A stretch of DNA of 64,000 nucleotides from Desulfosporosinus sp049943955 (GTDB lineage Bacteria; Bacillota; Desulfitobacteriia; Desulfitobacteriales; Desulfitobacteriaceae). The DNA lies in the NCBI RefSeq assembly GCF_049943955.1, contig NZ_JBNFTW010000007.1:124001-188000 (forward strand), read 5' to 3'. A program made the position numbers and the translations under genes. How positions within the stretch are numbered: the stretch's first letter is position 1; the number at the start of each line of letters is the position of its first letter. Positions 34,185 through 43,258 of this stretch are shown here, one piece after another. The notes beneath the pieces were generated by a model. The model did not search any database. It was not told the DNA's origin and saw only the letters and a list, made by a program, of their open reading frames with translations.

Positions 34185-34964
34185 ATGTGGAACCAATTAA
34201 GAACTGATGAGTATGAAGGAATGCTGGCTGAAACTATCACAATGCCCGGGCATAAAGGTGATCAGATACATGCCTACTTTTCACGACCGCTGGGGAAAGG
34301 ACCGTTCCCGGGGATAATTTTGATTCCTCATATGCCCGGATGGGATGAGTTCTGCCGTGAGACCGCCCGCCGCTTCTCCCAACATGGTTACCTAGCTCTT
34401 TGCCCCGACATTTATTGCCGGTTCGGGCACGGGACTCCAGATGAGATATCGACGAAAGCCCGCGACGCAGGTGGCGTTGCCGATGATAGCGTAATGGGTG
34501 ATTGTGAGGGGGCTTTGGATTACCTTAATTCGTTACCTTATTCCAATGGAAAAGTAGGCGTCATTGGTATGTGCTCTGGCGGACGCCACGCCTTTCTTGC
34601 GGCATGCAAGGTCAGTGGTCTTGATGCAGCAGTCGATTGCTGGGGGGGGCGCGTAGTCGTTCCCAAAGAAGAACTGACACCAGCCCGCCCTGTTGCTCCA
34701 ATTGACTATACATCTGAGTTAGGCTGTCCTCTTTTGGGGCTGTTTGGAAATGACGACAAGTTTCCGACGCCGGAACAGGTTGACCTGCAGGAAGAAGAGC
34801 TTAAGAAATACGGAAAAAATTATCAATTCTACCGGTATGATGACGCAGGACACGGATTTATGTATTATCACACCCAAATGTATCGACCGCAGCAGGCGAT
34901 GGATGCCTGGAAGAAAGTTTTTGACTTTTTCGGTGAACATCTGAGTACGGAGAAGAGAGATTAA
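34185..34964 (+). CDS. Dienelactone hydrolase family protein
   Basis: 259 residues; ATG after AAGGAGGG. Alpha/beta-hydrolase with the nucleophile elbow GMCSGGRHA (Cys as in dienelactone hydrolases), the acid loop GLFGNDDKFPTPEQ (Asp) and the His in DAGHGFMYYH. PFPGIILIPHMPGWDEF carries the oxyanion region. Cytoplasmic carboxylester hydrolase; substrate unknown. The radical SAM gene starts 1 nt after its stop, so the two are one operon. Confidence 0.85.
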   Translation: MWNQLRTDEYEGMLAETITMPGHKGDQIHAYFSRPLGKGPFPGIILIPHMPGWDEFCRETARRFSQHGYLALCPDIYCRFGHGTPDEISTKARDAGGVADDSVMGDCEGALDYLNSLPYSNGKVGVIGMCSGGRHAFLAACKVSGLDAAVDCWGGRVVVPKEELTPARPVAPIDYTSELGCPLLGLFGNDDKFPTPEQVDLQEEELKKYGKNYQFYRYDDAGHGFMYYHTQMYRPQQAMDAWKKVFDFFGEHLSTEKRD

Positions 34965-34965
34965 G

Positions 34966-36219
34966 ATGCAGCCATTTGTTGTTATGGCTAAGCCGGTCGG
35001 GTCGCTGTGTAACTTGAAATGCAGTTACTGTTACTATTTAGAGACAGAACGTTTTTTAAAGAGCCAGCATCAACAATTTCGTATGTCGGACAGCCTTTTG
35101 GAAACATATATCCATCAATATATAGCGTCAAGCCCGGGGCCTGTCGTACAGTTCACATGGCATGGCGGGGAACCTACATTAGCCGGATTGGACTTCTACC
35201 GTCTTGTTTTGAAACTGCAGAAACGCTACCTCCCGGAAGGATGGAGCTGTTGGAACAATCTTCAGACCAACGGGATTCTGCTGGATGACGAGTGGTGTTC
35301 ATTTTTGGCTGACGCCCACTTTGATGTAGGGCTGAGTATAGACGGTACACAATGGCTGCATGACAAAAATCGCAAAGATCACAGTGGCAGCGGCTCTTAT
35401 GAACGGGCAGTTGCGTCTGTCCGCCGTTTGCAATCTCATGGTATTCAGCCCGATTTGCTGTGTACCGTAACATCCGAAACAGCAAAAGAACCGCTCGCCG
35501 TTTACCGGGCGCTTAAAGAACTTAATACAGGATGGATTCAATTCATTCCAATTGTACGGCTCACTGAGGACGGAAGGACGACAGCGGACTCTGTGACGAG
35601 CGAAGAATACGGAGATTTTTTGTGTACGGTTTTCGACGAATGGATCCTACACGATCTTGGACGGCTGGACGTTCAACTATTCGCGGAAATAGCATTGGTA
35701 TGGTCTGGAGGTAATGCCAGCTTATGCTGGATGGCACCAACCTGTGGCCGAGTACTCATCGTTGAGCATGACGGTAGTGTATACTCGTGCGATCACTTTG
35801 TTAATCCTGACCACCACATTGGTGACATTGAATCTTCCCCACTGAGTGTACTGGTGGACTTACCGGTACAACATCGCTTCGGTAATGAGAAGCAGACCAA
35901 ACTTCCACTACAATGCTGTTCTTGTTCATGGCTTGAGATATGTAATGGGGGATGTCCAAAAGACAGGTTCATCTTAGCGGAGAATGGAGAGCAGGGACTT
36001 AATTATTTATGTAGTGGGTTACAGCATTTTTATGCTCATGCTGAACAGCCGTTGAGACGCGTCATGCAGCTCAGAAAACAAGGGTTAACAACGGACGCAA
36101 TTAAGGCTGAACTGCTTGCCGAGTCACAGGCCCAGTGGCGAGATGTTAGACGCAATGATCCCTGTCCCTGCGGTAGTGGCCGCAAAGCAAAGCATTGCTG
36201 CTGGTCTAAGCGGCTTTAA
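34966..36219 (+). CDS. Radical SAM/SPASM protein, anaerobic sulfatase maturase-like, SEC-C tail
   Basis: 417 residues. Radical SAM motif CNLKCSYCYY (Cys15, Cys19, Cys22), then FTWHGGEPTLAGLDFY (the GGE SAM-binding block), and a SPASM region with C..C.....C-type ligands (CWMAPTCG; CCSCSWLEICNGGCPKDR). The pattern is that of anaerobic sulfatase-maturating enzymes that form formylglycine. The last 22 residues are a SEC-C zinc motif (NDPCPCGSGRKAKHCC). No sulfatase is in the window; the coupled gene is a dienelactone hydrolase, so the substrate is open. Confidence 0.82.
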   Translation: MQPFVVMAKPVGSLCNLKCSYCYYLETERFLKSQHQQFRMSDSLLETYIHQYIASSPGPVVQFTWHGGEPTLAGLDFYRLVLKLQKRYLPEGWSCWNNLQTNGILLDDEWCSFLADAHFDVGLSIDGTQWLHDKNRKDHSGSGSYERAVASVRRLQSHGIQPDLLCTVTSETAKEPLAVYRALKELNTGWIQFIPIVRLTEDGRTTADSVTSEEYGDFLCTVFDEWILHDLGRLDVQLFAEIALVWSGGNASLCWMAPTCGRVLIVEHDGSVYSCDHFVNPDHHIGDIESSPLSVLVDLPVQHRFGNEKQTKLPLQCCSCSWLEICNGGCPKDRFILAENGEQGLNYLCSGLQHFYAHAEQPLRRVMQLRKQGLTTDAIKAELLAESQAQWRDVRRNDPCPCGSGRKAKHCCWSKRL

Positions 36220-36541
36220 AGACTACGCTCTTCGGAACTGCTTTCTAAATTCACTATTTCAAGCACCTAATGTGGTTTAACCCTGCAAACGGCAACACAA
36301 AGGACGTTTATGTTAACTCATTAAACGTAAATACTAAATATGAGCGTATCTATTGGACAAGGTACTATTTTAAGAGGCATCTTCTGGATAAGGAAGGTGC
36401 TTTTTGCTTATGCTTTTTGCACTATAATAATAGGAAAACCATGCAACACTACGTGATGTTACAGAGTAACCTTCTTTACACCTGAGTAACCAGAACTAAG
36501 AAGATTTTTGTTCCGGTAGGTGCAAAGAAGGCAATTAGTTT
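36220..36541. other. Intergenic region
   Basis: It holds the terminator at 36371-36407. A 71-codon frame here has no ribosome site and no recognisable product. Confidence 0.45.
36371..36407 (+). terminator. Terminator after the radical SAM gene
   Basis: 8-bp stem GCATCTTC/GAAGGTGC (one G-U) followed by TTTTTGCTT. Confidence 0.55.
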
Positions 36542-36922
36542 TCACTTCCCTGTAATTTCACTAGAAAGCCCGGGCTGGATATCAAGAGCTTCTTTGTTGT
36601 GAGTAAGTACTAAATATTGAAGTCCAGTGACGATAATCAGCACCACTTCAGCTGCATAAATGGATTGATATCCCGAACCACTGGCTATAATCCCTAAGAC
36701 ATATGCGCCGATTGCCATACCGGCATCCATCGAATTAAAGAATAAGGAGTTTGCTAAACCCACCCTGTGTGGTTCGACTGAACCGATCGTTTGAGTTTGT
36801 AAAATTGGCGTGACTGAGCCATAACCGATACTAATCAAAGCTCCGGCGATTAGGAATAAGTAACTTGCGTGCGATTGACTCAACAAGAACATTCCTATTG
36901 CGAAGATAACAAAACAAGGCCT
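36542..36922 (-). pseudogene. MFS transporter, C-terminal half only
   Basis: The minus-strand frame runs from about 36922 (RRPCFVIFAIGMFLLSQSHA) to the stop at 36542 and gives the last four or five membrane helices of a drug-exporter-type MFS protein (IGYGSVTPILQTQTIG, VEPHRVGLANSLFFNSMDAG, MAIGAYVLGIIASGSGY). The N-terminal half is absent. At its 5' edge it meets a LysR fragment in divergent orientation. Confidence 0.75.
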
Positions 36923-37134
36923 TCGATGAAAGAACAGTAGCCGGGCTTGTCGGCGCTAAATTTGGTGTTGCACTGATTCCGCTCTTTCCGGGGATTGATC
37001 TGAAAAAGGTTTCACTAATTCGTGTGCGTAATCCCAGATGTTCTCTGAGCATTCACATGATCTGGAGATCTCAGGGGTATTCGTCACCTGCGCTAACTCG
37101 ATTTAAGTCCTTTATCAAAGATTCGGCAACATGA
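36910..37134 (+). pseudogene. LysR regulator, C-terminal fragment only
   Basis: The plus-strand frame reads AFDERTVAGLVGAKFGVALI, PLFPGIDLKKVSLIRV and YSSPALTRFKSFIKD before TGA. This is the last 65-70 residues of a LysR effector domain. The HTH and first effector lobe are missing. It was probably the divergent regulator of the neighbouring MFS gene. Confidence 0.75.
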
Positions 37135-37405
37135 TCCTATTTGGGGTGCAGATACGTAATCAAGATTGCTATACCTTGTTCGTTAACTGCTAGTAAGGGC
37201 ATGCGGTCAATGAAACATTATTCAAATACCCAGTAACGACGACAGTTTATATAATGGAATCAACTGGATAAAGAGGGTATTAATAAGTAGGCTAAATACT
37301 TGGCGTCTATATTTCTTGATTACTTTTGAATTAATAGAGGATATGGAGGAAACATGTAGAATGCAGTAAATGTTAGCAGACTAATAATTCTAGAGGGGGA
37401 TTGAG

Positions 37406-38578
37406 TTGATATTCTCTTCAGTATTATACTTGTTTTTTATTGCAGTACTTAACACGTTAACAACACATACCTTGCTTTCTCGGAAAAAGTCAATAATATT
37501 TTGCATAAATGCTTTTATCTTAACTACTATATGTACGTACATAATTAATATTCTTGCAGAAAAATATATTCACAATCCAGTGATTCTAGAATATGTATTA
37601 TATTTGATTTCCTGTCTATATTTAGCGTATATTCATATTGTATTTAATGAACCAATATCAAAAAAGATATTTGCTATGTTTAGTATTTGGATGTTCTCGA
37701 CAATCTGTTTGGTTATTTCTGTTAAAATTGCAGAAATGTTTTCAGGTATTAACGAAATCAAATATAATCTTACTCTTGTATATTTTCTTCGAGAAGGTTT
37801 GCAGTTAATGCTGTTATTAACCTCCAGTTTTTATTTAAGTAGTCCATATAAAGAAGTTCTTAATAAAGTATCTAATAAAGCTATAGGTTTTATGTCTCTT
37901 TATCCAGTTCTTGCTTTTATATTGTTAATCAATAATTATACGACATCTATTGAAGGTCTGAAAACCCTAAATTATACATGGAATATGTTTCTGCTTTTGA
38001 TATTTATTATCCTGGGATACGTGTTTGTATTTAGCGGGATTTCATCAGCATCTCGAATAATATCTATGCAATATAAGATGGAGAGATTGGAGTGGACCTC
38101 CAGCTCAGATCCCCTAACTGGGTTATACAATAGAAGATACATTATGGAAAAAATAGAAAGTGAGCTCAAAAGACCCCAAAAAAAGAAATTTTCTCTTGTT
38201 ATTGCGGACATTGATTATTTTAAGAAGATTAATGACACCTATGGACATGACTGCGGGGACTTTGTTCTTAAAGTGATATCCAAAAGCCTTATGGATACCG
38301 TGCGAGAACAAGATTTTGTATCTAGGTGGGGGGGAGAGGAATTTTTGCTATTCCTTCCTGAAACCGAAGTCGAAGGTGCACATACATTAGTGGATCGAAT
38401 CAAAGGAATAATTGAAGAACAAATAATCGAATATAATGAGACTCAAGTTTCTGTTACGATGACATTTGGAATAGCCGATAGCCAAGATTATCAAATAATT
38501 GAAGATATAATAAAGAAGGCCGACAATGCGCTGTATAAAGGTAAAGGGCGTGGAAGAAACTGTGTCGTTGTAGCCTAG
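37406..38578 (+). CDS. Membrane-bound diguanylate cyclase (GGDEF)
   Basis: 390 residues from a TTG after AGAGGGGGA. Six or seven hydrophobic helices (residues 1-215) form an unclassified N-terminal sensor. A GGDEF domain follows: DPLTGLYNRRYI, ADIDYFKKINDTYGHDCGD, and the active-site motif GGEEF at residues 309-313. The product-inhibition I-site RxxD is intact (REQD, 300-303). So it should make cyclic di-GMP with feedback control. Single gene. Confidence 0.92.
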   Translation: MIFSSVLYLFFIAVLNTLTTHTLLSRKKSIIFCINAFILTTICTYIINILAEKYIHNPVILEYVLYLISCLYLAYIHIVFNEPISKKIFAMFSIWMFSTICLVISVKIAEMFSGINEIKYNLTLVYFLREGLQLMLLLTSSFYLSSPYKEVLNKVSNKAIGFMSLYPVLAFILLINNYTTSIEGLKTLNYTWNMFLLLIFIILGYVFVFSGISSASRIISMQYKMERLEWTSSSDPLTGLYNRRYIMEKIESELKRPQKKKFSLVIADIDYFKKINDTYGHDCGDFVLKVISKSLMDTVREQDFVSRWGGEEFLLFLPETEVEGAHTLVDRIKGIIEEQIIEYNETQVSVTMTFGIADSQDYQIIEDIIKKADNALYKGKGRGRNCVVVA

Positions 38579-38785
38579 AAATTGGTGCAATATTTCAACC
38601 TGTTTCCCTTTTCACCACGTCCCTAATTCACTCGCCCCAAATCATCCCCAGTTCAAGTGAATAGTGTCTCGTTGTTTGTAGAGAGGAACTGATATAAATC
38701 TGCGTGTAGCGTTATTAGGAGCATCCCACTGAAGGGTGAAACTACCTTTCGTTAAAAAGTATAGATGAATGAATAAATAAGTTAT

Positions 38786-39778
38786 TCATTCATGTAGGGA
38801 GCGTTGAGGATAGGATGCATTGGAAGGGCATTTCCGGATTGCTCCCTTTTCGCATTTATTTCCCCAGAAATCGATAATTTCATTTTCTTTGTAAATGCAG
38901 ATAATTTCACAAGTATTGGAACATTTTTTACATTCATAACCTATGGTTTTGAATTCGATTTCAGTAATGCCAAAGAAGAAATCCTTTTCGATATTTGTTT
39001 TTTTTGCCAGAATTGCTACACCGAGGGCACCGATTAAATGACTGTTAGGATCGACGATGACAGGCATCCCAAGCGATTCTTCAAAAGCTTTAATGACGCC
39101 TACGTTTTTGCTTACGCCGCCTTGGAACACAACTGGATCGATAATCTTTTTACCCTTACCAACATTATTAAGATAGTTGGTAACGACAGCTTTGCATAAA
39201 CCAGCAACGATATCTTCTTTCTTATGGCCGATTTGAGCTTTGTGCACAAGATCAGATTCTGCGAAAACAGTACAACGAGCAGCAATGGGTGTTGGTTTAC
39301 TTGATTGCAGAGCGATTTGCCCAAAATCTTCGATATTAATGTGAAGACGCTGTGCCTGGCTTGACAGGAAAGAACCGGTTCCGGCTGCACAAAGAGTGTT
39401 CATGGCATAATCGATTACAATACCATTTTCGATCAGAATTATTTTAGAATCTTGTCCGCCTATTTCAATAATCGTGCGAACATTTGGATGAAGAGACATT
39501 GCTCCGATGGCGTGGGCAGTTATCTCGTTTTTAATAACGACAGCGTCCGTCATTGCCCCAATCAGCTTACGGGCACTGCCTGTGGTGCCGACGGCAACAA
39601 TTTTTTCGTCAGTGTTGTCAAGTTGCCCTTTTAAGGTGGACAATAGTCGTTTAACGGCTTTTAGGGGGTCGCCCTCTGTCCACAGATACTCACTTGCCTT
39701 AATCTTATTGTGTTCATCGATGACCACCCCTTTGGTAGAAATGGAGCCGATATCAATTCCTAAATATGCCTTGCTCAT
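38786..39778 (-). CDS. Acyl-CoA dehydratase activase (BadF/HgdC-like ATPase)
   Basis: 330 residues; ATG 8 nt after GAAAGGA, overlapping the previous stop by 4 nt. ASKHA-fold ATPase: AYLGIDIGSISTKGVVID (phosphate 1), AVGTTGSARKL, IIEIGGQDSK (the [4Fe-4S]-linked helix region), CAAGTGSFLSSQA and VFQGGVSKNVGVI. NTLCAAGTG supplies the cluster-binding Cys of the dimer. The C-terminal extension has further Cys (YECKKCSNTCEIICIY). It delivers an electron at the cost of ATP to the dehydratase-type proteins encoded directly upstream. Confidence 0.88.
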   Translation of the reverse strand: MSKAYLGIDIGSISTKGVVIDEHNKIKASEYLWTEGDPLKAVKRLLSTLKGQLDNTDEKIVAVGTTGSARKLIGAMTDAVVIKNEITAHAIGAMSLHPNVRTIIEIGGQDSKIILIENGIVIDYAMNTLCAAGTGSFLSSQAQRLHINIEDFGQIALQSSKPTPIAARCTVFAESDLVHKAQIGHKKEDIVAGLCKAVVTNYLNNVGKGKKIIDPVVFQGGVSKNVGVIKAFEESLGMPVIVDPNSHLIGALGVAILAKKTNIEKDFFFGITEIEFKTIGYECKKCSNTCEIICIYKENEIIDFWGNKCEKGAIRKCPSNASYPQRSLHE

Positions 39779-40842
39779 TTCTTAGTGTCCTTTCTCATGA
39801 TTATCATGTCATAAAAAGCCTCGAGACGAGTATTAAAACTGGTCTCGCTTGATTGTGTGTCAAAGGAAAGATAGAGAATTGGAATTTTAAAATCATTGCT
39901 GATATTTTGTAGAACTGGAATGGCATCAATTTCCGGTGTACAACCAAAGGATTTGACATGAATGATCCCATCGTAGTCCTTTTTAGCAAACTCCAGTGCT
40001 CTGTCAATGGTTGCCATGCTGGTAGCCCCCATCGGATACTTGGCATAGTTTTTAATATTTTCTTTAAGCTGCTTTTTGGGATAATGAAGCAATGAGTTGG
40101 AAACATTCATCCATCTATCGACGACAATACCAAGCTGCGCGAGTTCTTTCTCAATATAATAATTACTGAACGGCTCCATAATCGTATAATATTCTCCGAC
40201 AATCCCCACTTTAAGGGGACGTGCAGGCTTGTTTACCTCAATTGCCCTGAAAAGTTTCATATAATTTTGATAAGTCTCTTTCAGATCTTTTTTGGTGCGG
40301 ACAGTTCGAAGTTCGTTTAAAAAGGAATCATGGACTTTGTCAAAAGACCCTATCATTCTTTCAAATCCGACATTCCTTCGGATGAAGTCTTCTGCCTCGT
40401 CGATATACTCAATCATCTTCAATACAACAGGAAGGACTTGCGATATTTTTTTTAAAGACATCTGGGGGTTTATTTCCTTTAATCCGTTGTAAAAGGAAAT
40501 GGGGTTTCTGTCCTGAACCTTGGCCATGTTCACAAATCTTACGTTATAACCTAAATCACGAAGGATCTGCTCATGAAGCTCTCCATAATAGCGCAGTCTG
40601 CATACACCGCCCGTCTGGACAAGAGTATTGGCACCGGCTTCAATTGTCTCAATAAAGTTTCCAAGGTTATATTTAAAAGGAGCGCAAACATAATCCGGAC
40701 TGTAACGGCTTCCCAGGGCCAATGTTTTTTTGGTAATGGGCGGTGGTACAACATATTCTACACTGAATCCTTCAGTGAATAAGACCTCTAGTGGAGCATA
40801 ATAATTTCCTAGATGGGGAAAGCTGGCCTTAATCTTTTCCAT
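39775..40842 (-). CDS. 2-hydroxyacyl-CoA dehydratase subunit-like protein (HgdB/DCCP type)
   Basis: 355 residues from the ATG at 40842 (an upstream ATG at 40851 overlaps the ribosome site AAAGGATG). Cys-containing motifs YVCAPFKYNLGN, QTGGVCRLRYYGE and HVKSFGCTPEIDA are the cluster ligand positions of the HgdB/BcrC/double-cubane-cluster family. The activator lies downstream with a 4-nt overlap, and a related protein upstream overlaps by 14 nt. It binds an iron-sulfur cluster and accepts low-potential electrons; whether it is a dehydratase or a double-cubane reductase is unknown. Confidence 0.8.
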   Translation of the reverse strand: MEKIKASFPHLGNYYAPLEVLFTEGFSVEYVVPPPITKKTLALGSRYSPDYVCAPFKYNLGNFIETIEAGANTLVQTGGVCRLRYYGELHEQILRDLGYNVRFVNMAKVQDRNPISFYNGLKEINPQMSLKKISQVLPVVLKMIEYIDEAEDFIRRNVGFERMIGSFDKVHDSFLNELRTVRTKKDLKETYQNYMKLFRAIEVNKPARPLKVGIVGEYYTIMEPFSNYYIEKELAQLGIVVDRWMNVSNSLLHYPKKQLKENIKNYAKYPMGATSMATIDRALEFAKKDYDGIIHVKSFGCTPEIDAIPVLQNISNDFKIPILYLSFDTQSSETSFNTRLEAFYDMIIMRKDTKK

Positions 40843-41761
40843 AGAACTCATCCTTTTTGAACCGAATAATATCTAAAAAACTTTCTAAACGGGTTTCAAT
40901 TCCGATGTTTCCCTCCTGTGCGTCAATCATGAGATTGAGGATAGGTTTATCAGTGACCCGTCGGATAATGATTTCACTTACTAGAGAATCTGGCCCACAG
41001 GGGAAGGTACTTATAAGGATAATGCCGTCGACTCTATCTTTAAAAATGGGTATGGAGCCAACAAGCTCTTTATTAATGGTCCAGGGTAATGTCTCAGTAA
41101 GTTCGGAAGATTTGGCTAGAGTCTCTCTTTTAGGGGCGATATCGCCAATGATAGGAACAGCTCCTTGCTCACGCAGTAAATTTAGAATTGGCTCTCCAAT
41201 ATACTTGTCAGAGATATTATAGCGGTGTGCTATCAGTAGTATCTTAAGTTTGTTTATATTTAGTAAACGTTCCTGTTCATTTATCTCTAATAATTGTGCA
41301 TTGTTTTGCACTTGTTTAGCTTTAAGGTAGGCGTATAAACATTGAGATTTCCTTTTTCCGAGGATTTTACCCATTTTCAGAAAAGAGACCATCTCGAAAT
41401 CGGCGACTCTTGGGTCGATATTATAAGATAATAAATTGACATTTCTATCTCTAAACGTGTTGGCCACAACATCGTATATGGCTTGGAACTTGGAACACAC
41501 CGTTCCATCACTGCCGTAGCCTGAAATACGAGGCACAAGAATATAGTCACATTGATCGATTAACCATTCGACATGCCCTAGGTAGATTTTTGAGGACAAG
41601 CACGATTCGTCTATAGCATAGGCTATACCTTTTCGAACAATATCTCTGTTAGTATCCGGGCTTACAATATAGTCAATTTTCAGTTCATTAAAAAAACTTT
41701 CCCAAAGATGCTTGTATCTATAATATAAGAGCGCTCTTGGTATACCAATCTTGATGATCAT
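40829..41761 (-). CDS. Acyl-CoA dehydratase activase-related (DUF2229-like) protein
   Basis: 310 residues; ATG at 41761 next to AAGAAGGTG. IGIPRALLYYRYKHLWESFF, SPDTNRDI, DESCLSSKIYLGHVEWL and ISTFPCGPDSLVSEI carry the conserved Cys and charged motifs of the DUF2229/activase-related family, a distant HgdB homologue. First gene of a three-gene overlapping operon with the HgdB-like protein and the activase. Some relatives are domains of very large fused activases; here they are separate. Substrate unknown. Confidence 0.78.
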   Translation of the reverse strand: MIIKIGIPRALLYYRYKHLWESFFNELKIDYIVSPDTNRDIVRKGIAYAIDESCLSSKIYLGHVEWLIDQCDYILVPRISGYGSDGTVCSKFQAIYDVVANTFRDRNVNLLSYNIDPRVADFEMVSFLKMGKILGKRKSQCLYAYLKAKQVQNNAQLLEINEQERLLNINKLKILLIAHRYNISDKYIGEPILNLLREQGAVPIIGDIAPKRETLAKSSELTETLPWTINKELVGSIPIFKDRVDGIILISTFPCGPDSLVSEIIIRRVTDKPILNLMIDAQEGNIGIETRLESFLDIIRFKKDEFYGKD

Positions 41762-42076
41762 CACCTTCTTAAAGCGTATATTGGGGGAAAGGTTTCTTAG
41801 AGAGTATTATTGCATTACCTATTTTGTATTTCTGGTGTAACAGTATATACGTATATACTAAGGTATGTACATTCTTGAGAATTTGGGACTAAGTCTGTAA
41901 AAACAAAACGCCTAAAACAGCGACATTTAGGAACTCTTCTTTTGCGTTTTTAGATTAATTCAAGGCTATAGAAAGGTCGGCGCTTTTTATGACACAGTCC
42001 GAATTTATTGGGTGTGGTTTATATTTTTTTACGTTGCGTTTGATTACGAAAGAATGAAATAATGTTTGAAACGGCA

Positions 42077-42113
42077 AAATGACGTTAAGGCAAAGTCTTA
42101 ACGTCATTTTTTT
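42077..42113. terminator. Bidirectional terminator
   Basis: Perfect stem AAAATGACGTTAAG/CTTAACGTCATTTT with loop GCAAAGT and T-runs on both strands. It lies 16 bp after the small membrane-protein gene (minus strand). Confidence 0.75.
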
Positions 42114-42128
42114 GAAATAAACCATTGA

Positions 42129-42341
42129 CTATCTCTTCCATTGAAGTATCCAACTTTGTGAAAATACATCAAGGTATACATTCGGAAGGATGGCTTCATA
42201 ATTAAAATGAATCGTAGTAAAAGTTCCCTTTAAACATGAACTGTAGAACACCAGACATAGCATTATTGGGGTTGTTATAATCAAAAACGCAATTAAGAAA
42301 GAAAAAATATAATAAATAATTCCCAGCACACCAAAAAACAT
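42129..42341 (-). CDS. Small membrane protein, 70 residues
   Basis: ATG after the strong site CAGGAGGTTG, seven nt upstream. Residues 1-35 are a long hydrophobic stretch (one or two helices, VLGIIYYIFSFLIAFLIITT), and the remainder is amphipathic. A terminator follows immediately. No family recognised. Good ribosome site and terminator argue that it is real. Confidence 0.55.
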   Translation of the reverse strand: MFFGVLGIIYYIFSFLIAFLIITTPIMLCLVFYSSCLKGTFTTIHFNYEAILPNVYLDVFSQSWILQWKR

Positions 42342-42573
42342 TTAAACAACCTCCTGTATTTATATAAATACGCTAAATGCTGACTATTCTGAAAACTCAT
42401 GATGCTGAAGGCTGATTTTTCCCATAGTGAAGGATATTTCTTCGGTCCGTAAATCCCTTGTAATGTTTTATCGTGACATTCGGACGCTATGATATCTATA
42501 GAACATCGTAAAATTATTAGTTTCAAGATTATCGGAGCCTTTCATCTGGAAATGCTCGTTAATTAAGCTAATG

Positions 42574-42617
42574 CATAAAAATAAAAAGCTAATGCTGTTA
42601 TTTAAACACATTAGCTT
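42574..42617 (-). terminator. Terminator of the 50-residue protein gene
   Basis: On the minus strand AGCTAATGTGTT pairs with AACAGCATTAGCT (one bulge), followed by TTTTTATTTTT. Confidence 0.65.
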
Positions 42618-42657
42618 GAGTACATCTGAAAAATAATTTATTCAAAATCTTCACCTC

Positions 42658-42810
42658 TTAGGCAGTGCGCTTATTTAATTTAAATACTCTTTTTCTAGTT
42701 AATATATTTTTTCCATTTGTAGTTTTTAATGTGCGCTGTTGCCTATAATCTATAAAAACAACTCCGTAAATAGCAATCATTAGAATAATACTCAAAATTC
42801 CTGATAGCAT
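42658..42810 (-). CDS. Small membrane protein, 50 residues
   Basis: ATG six nt after AAGGGGGAATTT. One N-terminal membrane helix (MLSGILSIILMIAIYGVVFI) and a basic cytoplasmic tail rich in Lys/Arg (DYRQQRTLKTTNGKN...). Followed by a good terminator at 42574-42617. It resembles small single-span proteins of unknown role, and no homologue is known to me. Confidence 0.55.
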   Translation of the reverse strand: MLSGILSIILMIAIYGVVFIDYRQQRTLKTTNGKNILTRKRVFKLNKRTA

Positions 42811-43258
42811 TTAAAATTCCCCCTTAATTTCATTGATTTGCTCTTTAGATATAGAATAACACAATACCTAGGGCTATGTCATATTTAAATTACGTATCTG
42901 TCAAATAATATTTTATTATGGTTGTTTTTCCCTTGAGCAAATTCTAAAATAGTACATAAAGTACACAATGTCTTGATAATCAAGGAATATTGCTTTTTAA
43001 GTGCTTGGATTTTAGTATAAATATAAATCCGAACTCAAAAAGAGATACATAAACTACTTTTCGTAATTAGCCAATTTAATATTGAAGCAATATAAAAAGA
43101 TAATAGCAACTCTATATGATAAGGCCAAAGAACAAAACAAAGGAGGCAGTATAGTAGTTTATGGTACAATACACACTTTAAAACGGTTAATTTATAAATT
43201 TATTTCCAAACAGCGGAAACAATGTTAAAATTGCGTTTAAAAGGAGGGGGGGCTTTTT

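Larger units (their letters stand above)
41765..43258. other. 1.5-kb region with only small genes
   Basis: Contains a strong hairpin (42077-42113), two small membrane-protein genes on the minus strand (42129-42341, 42658-42810), a terminator (42574-42617) and the AT-rich promoter region of the flavodoxin gene. A 77-codon minus-strand frame at 42293-42526 overlaps the first of these and has no support. Confidence 0.5.

Noticed and set aside
36270..36485. 71-codon frame in the gap after the radical SAM gene
   Set aside because: It spans the terminator at 36371-36407 and has no ribosome site or domain.
42293..42526. 77-codon minus-strand frame overlapping the 70-residue membrane protein
   Set aside because: No ribosome site; the strong site CAGGAGGTTG belongs to the other frame.
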